Shown here in pieces: positions 60,577 to 64,000 of a stretch of DNA of 64,000 nt. Location of the stretch: assembly GCF_000758825.1 (NCBI RefSeq), contig NZ_JRMX01000014.1, positions 248,001-312,000 on the forward strand. The letters are read 5' to 3'. The position numbers and the translations under genes are program-made. The notes under the pieces are model-generated. The model ran no database searches. It saw only the letters and a program-made list of their open reading frames with translations, and was not told the DNA's origin. Position 1 is the first letter of the stretch, and every line of letters starts with the position of its first letter. Origin of the DNA: Arcanobacterium sp. S3PF19. Its GTDB lineage: Bacteria > Actinomycetota > Actinomycetes > Actinomycetales > Actinomycetaceae.

Positions 60577-62748
60577 TTAGCTATTTTCCCTGCGGCGGGC
60601 AAAAATCATTCCCGTACCGAGGGAAAAGAGAGCGAGAATCGGCAAAAGAGCCGCGCACGCACCCGTTTTTTCCAAACCGGCGGCAGTGATCCGGGCAGTT
60701 GGGGCCGAATCTGCGTGTGCGGCGCTGCCGGATCCCGGCTGCTGCGCTTCCTTAACCGTGAACGTCTTCGTAAACGTTCCCGATTTTTCCGCAGTTACTT
60801 TGAGTGTGTGCGTTCCCGGGGCAAAATCCGCAGGGACGTTCCACGTGGCAGACAGCTTTCCCGTCGCATCCGCTTTCATCTCGGGGAGCGTAACGATCTT
60901 TGAGTATATCGCGGCCGTTACTTTTTCATTCGGCTCAAGACCCGTGAGCGTGAAAGCCAGGCGTCCGCCGGGCACTGCCTCGGTGTCCGCAACCGTCAGC
61001 AGCGCGTTGCCTGCGTGCGGTGCCGGAGGTGTGGGAGGTGCCGGAGGTGTGGGAGGTGTCGGAGGTGTGGGAGGTGTCGGAGGTGTGGGAGGAGTCGGAG
61101 GCTTGGGGCCCGGCTCGGCCTGCGCGGTTCCCTTCACATACTTAATCTGAAGGGAAACAACTTTCTGCGCGCCGGCGGCAGATGCCTTAAATGCCAGCGT
61201 ATGACGTCCCTCGCGGTCACGCAGTACCTGTGCCAGAGGCTGTGATCCGTCTTCGGAATTCAGGGAAAAGACTTCCGGACGGTAGCCGGGGAACTTCTTT
61301 ATCAGTTCGTCCGTGAAAGGAATCCGCACTTCTTCGTCTTGGGCAAATTCGCGCGTCTGTTCCACAGGCTGCCCGTTTTCGGCCTTAAACGGTTCGGTGA
61401 TCAGTTCGGTCGGACCGTTTTCGGTGGGGTGGACGTAGGTGAATTTCACAGTAACTTTCTTTGCCGGATCCAATGCCGTTTCCTGCAAAGCGGCCTGCGC
61501 TCCCGTGATTTCGGCCGTCAGCGCGTCCACGTCCTGCTGTGTGTCGTAGGCAAATCCCTGCGGGATTTTGTTTTGCGCTTTGTGCACGGCGGCAATGAAG
61601 GCTTTACGGGTGGCGTCCGTCCATGTTTTGCCTTTCGCCGGTGTTTTGACAACGGCCGCGTCGAAAGCCTTCTTCAAAGCATCCGTATTGGGGGCGGTGT
61701 AATTCTCCGTCTGCAGTGCGTCGATTGCCGTTTTCAGCTGTGTTTCGGCGGCCGTGAAATCCCCGTGTGTGGTGATTTCGCTGCCCTCATGGGGAACCAG
61801 AATCCCCGTCAGATCTTTCTTTGCCACCAGATTGGCCGCCTGGGCCGCTGCCTGCGTCAGTGCCTCATAGCCTGCTTTGGTGAAACGTTTTCCGTTTTTC
61901 CCGTTTTCGGCAAGCAGCTTATCCGTTTTTTCGAGCAGCGTATTCAGCGCGCTGCGGTCAAAGGGAAGCGGGGTGATTGCGGAGAACTTTTCGTTCAGCG
62001 CGGTGCGCATTTGCGCCAGGTCGTCCTGCGTGATTCCCGAGGGGTCGGACTTTGCCTTTTCCAGCAGGTCTTTGGCTTTTTGCAGCTGTTCTTTGTAGGC
62101 TTTGTCGGATTTTTCTTCCAGCTTCAGCCCGCGGCTGACTGCACTGCCGTAATCCCGCTCATGCTCGGATATGGCTTCTTCCAGCTCGTGGGTGTCTAAT
62201 TTTTTCGGCAGACCGGAAATTTTTACGGTGAACGGGCCGCCTACTTTCAGCTGCAGTTGCACCGAATCTCCGCGTACCGGAATCGGGTTGCCGATTCTGA
62301 AAATGGTTTTGTCGTATTGCGAGGCGGTGTCTTCCGGTGCCCATTCCAGGCTGTCTCTGGCGTAGTCGTTGTATTTCAGCCAGTTGTCGGAATCGGGCAG
62401 GATAAATTTGGAATCAAATTTCTCCACGCCCACGTCCTGGGCGCTGTAGGGCATTCCCAGTTTGGCGTATATCATTACTTTCTTTGATTTGCTGAGTGAA
62501 TCCACTTCCAGCGTGGCGGCCCAGACGGTGAGCGTTCCGCCGGAGTCGAGGCTGAACGTCTGCGGAGTCGAATTTGCTTTCACGGTTTCGAAGCCGGGTG
62601 TGCTTTCCTCGGCGATGGCGGGGGCATGGGTGAAAAGCACTACGCTTAATGCCGCAAAAAATGCGGCTGCCCGTTTCAGCACGGATCCGGGCGCGGCTGC
62701 CTGCTTTGCCGTTTGCGTTTTGCGCGCAAACATTTGCGGATATTGCAT
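60577..62748 (-). CDS. Wall-anchored surface protein with FIVAR domains and proline-rich stalk
   Basis: A 723-residue exported protein. A signal peptide (about 24-46, ending APAIAEE) is followed by a beta-rich N-terminal domain (about 50-185). A coiled, charged region and about three FIVAR-type helical units come next (about 195-435), with the pattern TDALKKAFDAAVVKTPAKGK and similar. Then come a beta domain, a PPT repeat stalk (about 550-575), an Ig-like domain, LEKTG (692-696), a hydrophobic helix and a RRREN tail. It is probably sortase-anchored. An iron-box-like site sits upstream, so an iron-regulated adhesin or haem/iron-related role is possible; I could not confirm a NEAT domain. GAAAGGA precedes the ATG. 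Confidence 0.85.
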   Translation of the reverse strand: MQYPQMFARKTQTAKQAAAPGSVLKRAAAFFAALSVVLFTHAPAIAEESTPGFETVKANSTPQTFSLDSGGTLTVWAATLEVDSLSKSKKVMIYAKLGMPYSAQDVGVEKFDSKFILPDSDNWLKYNDYARDSLEWAPEDTASQYDKTIFRIGNPIPVRGDSVQLQLKVGGPFTVKISGLPKKLDTHELEEAISEHERDYGSAVSRGLKLEEKSDKAYKEQLQKAKDLLEKAKSDPSGITQDDLAQMRTALNEKFSAITPLPFDRSALNTLLEKTDKLLAENGKNGKRFTKAGYEALTQAAAQAANLVAKKDLTGILVPHEGSEITTHGDFTAAETQLKTAIDALQTENYTAPNTDALKKAFDAAVVKTPAKGKTWTDATRKAFIAAVHKAQNKIPQGFAYDTQQDVDALTAEITGAQAALQETALDPAKKVTVKFTYVHPTENGPTELITEPFKAENGQPVEQTREFAQDEEVRIPFTDELIKKFPGYRPEVFSLNSEDGSQPLAQVLRDREGRHTLAFKASAAGAQKVVSLQIKYVKGTAQAEPGPKPPTPPTPPTPPTPPTPPTPPAPPTPPAPHAGNALLTVADTEAVPGGRLAFTLTGLEPNEKVTAAIYSKIVTLPEMKADATGKLSATWNVPADFAPGTHTLKVTAEKSGTFTKTFTVKEAQQPGSGSAAHADSAPTARITAAGLEKTGACAALLPILALFSLGTGMIFARRRENS
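61024..61101. repeat. Proline-rich coding minisatellite
   Basis: GGAGGTGTGGGAGGTGTC-like 18-base units (read on the plus strand) repeat about four times, coding for PPTPPTPPT on the minus strand. The number of units is likely to vary between strains. Confidence 0.8.
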
Positions 62749-62772
62749 AAAAATCCTTTCGGTAATTTATTG

Positions 62773-62796
62773 TTGGGTAAGTGTAACCTTACCTAA
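62773..62796. promoter_or_regulatory. DtxR-like iron box upstream of the FIVAR protein
   Basis: Read on the minus strand, TTAGGTAAGGTTACACTTA matches 14 of 19 positions of the DtxR/IdeR consensus TTAGGTTAGSCTAACCTAA. The wider element is a TTAGGTAAG / CTTACCCAA inverted repeat, 25 bp before the start codon and overlapping the promoter region. Confidence 0.55.
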
Positions 62797-62980
62797 TAAT
62801 AACTGCCGGGGGCAATAGTGGAATATTCACATATTCGCAGGTAGAAAGGGAATATGTAACCCAAATCGGGGGTGGCGGACGCGGATGCGAAAAAAAGAAA
62901 ACGCAGACGGACCGCCCCTGCCGGCAGAAGAAACGGAGAAAAACAGAGAAAACGGAGAAAAAGCACCGAATAGGCGCATA

Positions 62981-63029
62981 AAAATAAGAATCGGCTCGAC
63001 AGGGCGTGGAAGTCAACCATCGAGCCGAT
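62981..63029 (-). terminator. Terminator of tRNA-Arg
   Basis: On the minus strand ATCGGCTCGA pairs with TCGAGCCGAT (10 bp) and is followed by TCTTATTTTT. It lies 5 bases after the tRNA 3' end. Confidence 0.8.
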
Positions 63030-63033
63030 AACG

Positions 63034-63106
63034 CGCGCCAGAAGGGACTCGAACCCCCAACCTCTTGATCCGTAGTCAAGTGCTCTATCCATTGAGCTAC
63101 TGGCGC
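63034..63106 (-). tRNA. tRNA-Arg (anticodon ACG)
   Basis: A 73-base cloverleaf on the minus strand. The acceptor arms GCGCCAG and CTGGCGC pair fully and the D-arm is GCTC...GAGC. The anticodon stem CTTGA/TCAAG holds the loop CTACGGA, hence anticodon ACG, which needs A-to-I editing at position 34. The T-loop is TTCGAGT. The CCA is not encoded. Confidence 0.95.
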
Positions 63107-63411
63107 AGGATATCTGTTCTTTTGGAACATCGTCCATTCTACAGCCTTATACCGCGCGAATACCAACCGTATTCCGTGGCACTGCACACAAAATAAAATA
63201 CTGCGCATGGGCGGGCGGAAAGCAAAGTATCCCTAAAACCACACCTCAGGGGAGCGTAAACGGGCATGTTTGGGTGTATCTGCGGCATATCGGTGTGTCG
63301 GGGCGCCGGCGGAGAAACGGATAAGGGCACGGGCAAAACCGCAGGCGAACGGATAAAATTCCCGGGCGAAACCCGCAAAACAGCAGGTAAAACGGCTTAA
63401 AATAAAGGAAA
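63107..63411. other. Intergenic region between the two tRNA genes
   Basis: About 300 bp. TAGAAT on the minus strand (63141-63136) is a candidate -10 for tRNA-Arg, with TTGGTA 19 bases upstream. I see no gene or repeat in the rest. Confidence 0.5.
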
Positions 63412-63430
63412 GCCCGCGCTGGGCGCGGGC
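63396..63430 (-). terminator. Terminator of tRNA-Ser
   Basis: On the minus strand GCCCGCGC, a 3-base loop and GCGCGGGC are followed by TTTCCTTTATTTT, 5 bases after the tRNA. Confidence 0.8.
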
Positions 63431-63435
63431 AGTCG

Positions 63436-63525
63436 CGGAGACGGAGGGATTTGAACCCTCGAGCCGCTTAATTCACGACTACTCCCTTAGCAGGGGAGCG
63501 CTTTCGACCACTCAGCCACGTCTCC
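63436..63525 (-). tRNA. tRNA-Ser (anticodon GCT)
   Basis: A 90-base class II tRNA on the minus strand. Acceptor arms are GGAGACG and CGTCTCC. The anticodon stem CTCCC/GGGAG has the loop CTGCTAA, hence anticodon GCT. A long variable arm of the serine type follows, then the T-arm GAGGGTTCAAATCCCTC. Confidence 0.96.
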
Positions 63526-63679
63526 GTACAAGTACAAATGATAGCGGATTATGCCGGGCGAACCAACTTTGGAGTCTGCCGCCGCCCGGCAGCGGGAAGG
63601 GGACACCCTTTTATGCTAAAAAACTCAGTGGAAGCGCTGCATTTTTATGATATTATCCACGTGTTATTCTCAAAATAAA

Positions 63680-63698
63680 TTAGGAGAGCCTAAATTGA
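63680..63698. promoter_or_regulatory. Possible iron box overlapping the ribosome site of the last gene
   Basis: TTAGGAGAGCCTAAATTGA matches 14 of 19 positions of the DtxR consensus and contains the short inverted repeat TTAGG/CCTAA. It also contains the AGGAG ribosome site and the TTG start, so part of the match may be chance. Confidence 0.35.
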
Positions 63699-64000
63699 AA
63701 TCCGCCAAAATTGCACTCGCGGCGTTCGTCAGTTTAAGTTTTTGCGCGGGCACGGTTTTTGCCAACGCCGATTCCCCCGCCGAAGAAACATCGCCGGGGA
63801 TCACAGCTCCGCTGAAAAAACGGCTTATCGTCGACGGAAACGGGGCCAAACAGTCCGTTATTATTGAGCTTGCCGCCGATACCAATGTGGAGCTGGCAAA
63901 ACGCAAAGCCTCAGCCGATCCTGCGCAGCAGAGAAAAGCCGTGATCGGCGCGCTGAAAGAAACGGCGGTAAAATCGCAGGCGCCGCTGCTTGAAACGCTT
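63695..64000 (+). CDS. Secreted protein, N-terminal part only (probable subtilisin-family prodomain)
   Basis: The gene runs off the right edge; 102 residues are visible. The TTG start has AGGAG 8 bases upstream. A signal peptide (about residues 4-25, ALAAFVSLSFCAGTVFANA) is followed by a charged stretch with VIIELAADTNVELAKRKA and RKAVIGALKETAVKSQAPLL. That last part recalls the prodomain of large S8 surface proteases, where a helix ahead of a Q-x-x-L-L segment is common, and it resembles the corresponding region of the 44308 protease. No catalytic residues are in view. Confidence 0.65.
   Translation, partial: MKSAKIALAAFVSLSFCAGTVFANADSPAEETSPGITAPLKKRLIVDGNGAKQSVIIELAADTNVELAKRKASADPAQQRKAVIGALKETAVKSQAPLLETL

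Noticed and set aside
61024-61101. Short tandem repeats as a CRISPR array
   Set aside because: The units abut without spacers and encode an in-frame PPT stalk.
60577-62748. Confident NEAT or HtaA haem-binding domain
   Set aside because: The N-terminal beta-rich region lacks motifs I could match securely; only the upstream iron box hints at an iron role.

Overview
The window reads as chromosomal DNA of a moderately GC-rich actinobacterium, most likely a host-associated, facultative or anaerobic member of Actinomycetaceae. This placement is inference. It rests on the gene order carD-ispD-ispF-cysS-rlmB, L-x-x-T-G type C-terminal sorting signals, actinobacterial leaderless starts, iron (DtxR-like) boxes, an L-lactate dehydrogenase, and a peptidoglycan-bridge cassette. 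I see no phage, insertion sequence or CRISPR array. Most genes look intact; the first may start upstream of the window and the last runs off the right edge.

Layout. 1-1.2 kb: endonuclease/exonuclease/phosphatase (EEP) family protein and a small conserved protein. 1.2-11.9 kb, all minus strand: purB, dedA, copZ-copA copper export, a large flippase/kinase-like membrane protein, pgm, App1 phosphatase. 12-17 kb, plus: aroD, then a SAM-cleaving enzyme followed by a complete ECF transporter (S component, duplicated ATPase, EcfT). 17.2-21.9 kb: split acyltransferase/SGNH pair, GntR regulator, GH25 muramidase with cell-wall-binding repeats. 22-29.5 kb: gpmA, carD-ispD-ispF, UMF1-type MFS, cysS, rlmB, ASCH protein. 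29.8-35.7 kb: uracil permease; ahpC-ahpF-oxyR with a two-site OxyR operator on its promoter; ldh. 35.8-39.2 kb: NitT/TauT-like ABC transporter and a secreted HNH-type protein. 39.2-43.3 kb, minus: murJ, a Fem-type aminoacyltransferase and an Asl-like ATP-grasp ligase. 43.5-49.5 kb: FMN reductase and a 1742-residue subtilisin/LRR surface protease. 49.6-54 kb: LacI regulator controlling MFS, cytosolic PI-PLC-like enzyme and inositol monophosphatase. 54.2-60.5 kb: nucleoside phosphorylase and MFS, divergent from an IclR regulator and a four-gene ABC importer. 60.6-64 kb: FIVAR/proline-rich wall protein, tRNA-Arg, tRNA-Ser, and the start of another secreted protein that looks like a protease.

How the genes work together. 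The most striking unit is the LacI-controlled operon. A sugar-phosphate-like MFS carrier, a phospholipase C-type enzyme with all catalytic residues but no signal peptide, and an inositol monophosphatase together spell a predicted route from imported glycerophosphoinositol to free inositol. Its promoter carries the LacI operator exactly between -35 and -10, and a perfect second copy lies 121 bp upstream. Other coherent modules are SAM cleavage with an ECF importer, a lipid II bridge-building cassette, an autoregulated peroxide defence operon, and an IclR-linked nucleoside/pyrimidine salvage region with tandem candidate operators. Functions are assigned from motifs visible in the translated sequence and from family knowledge; no database search was run.
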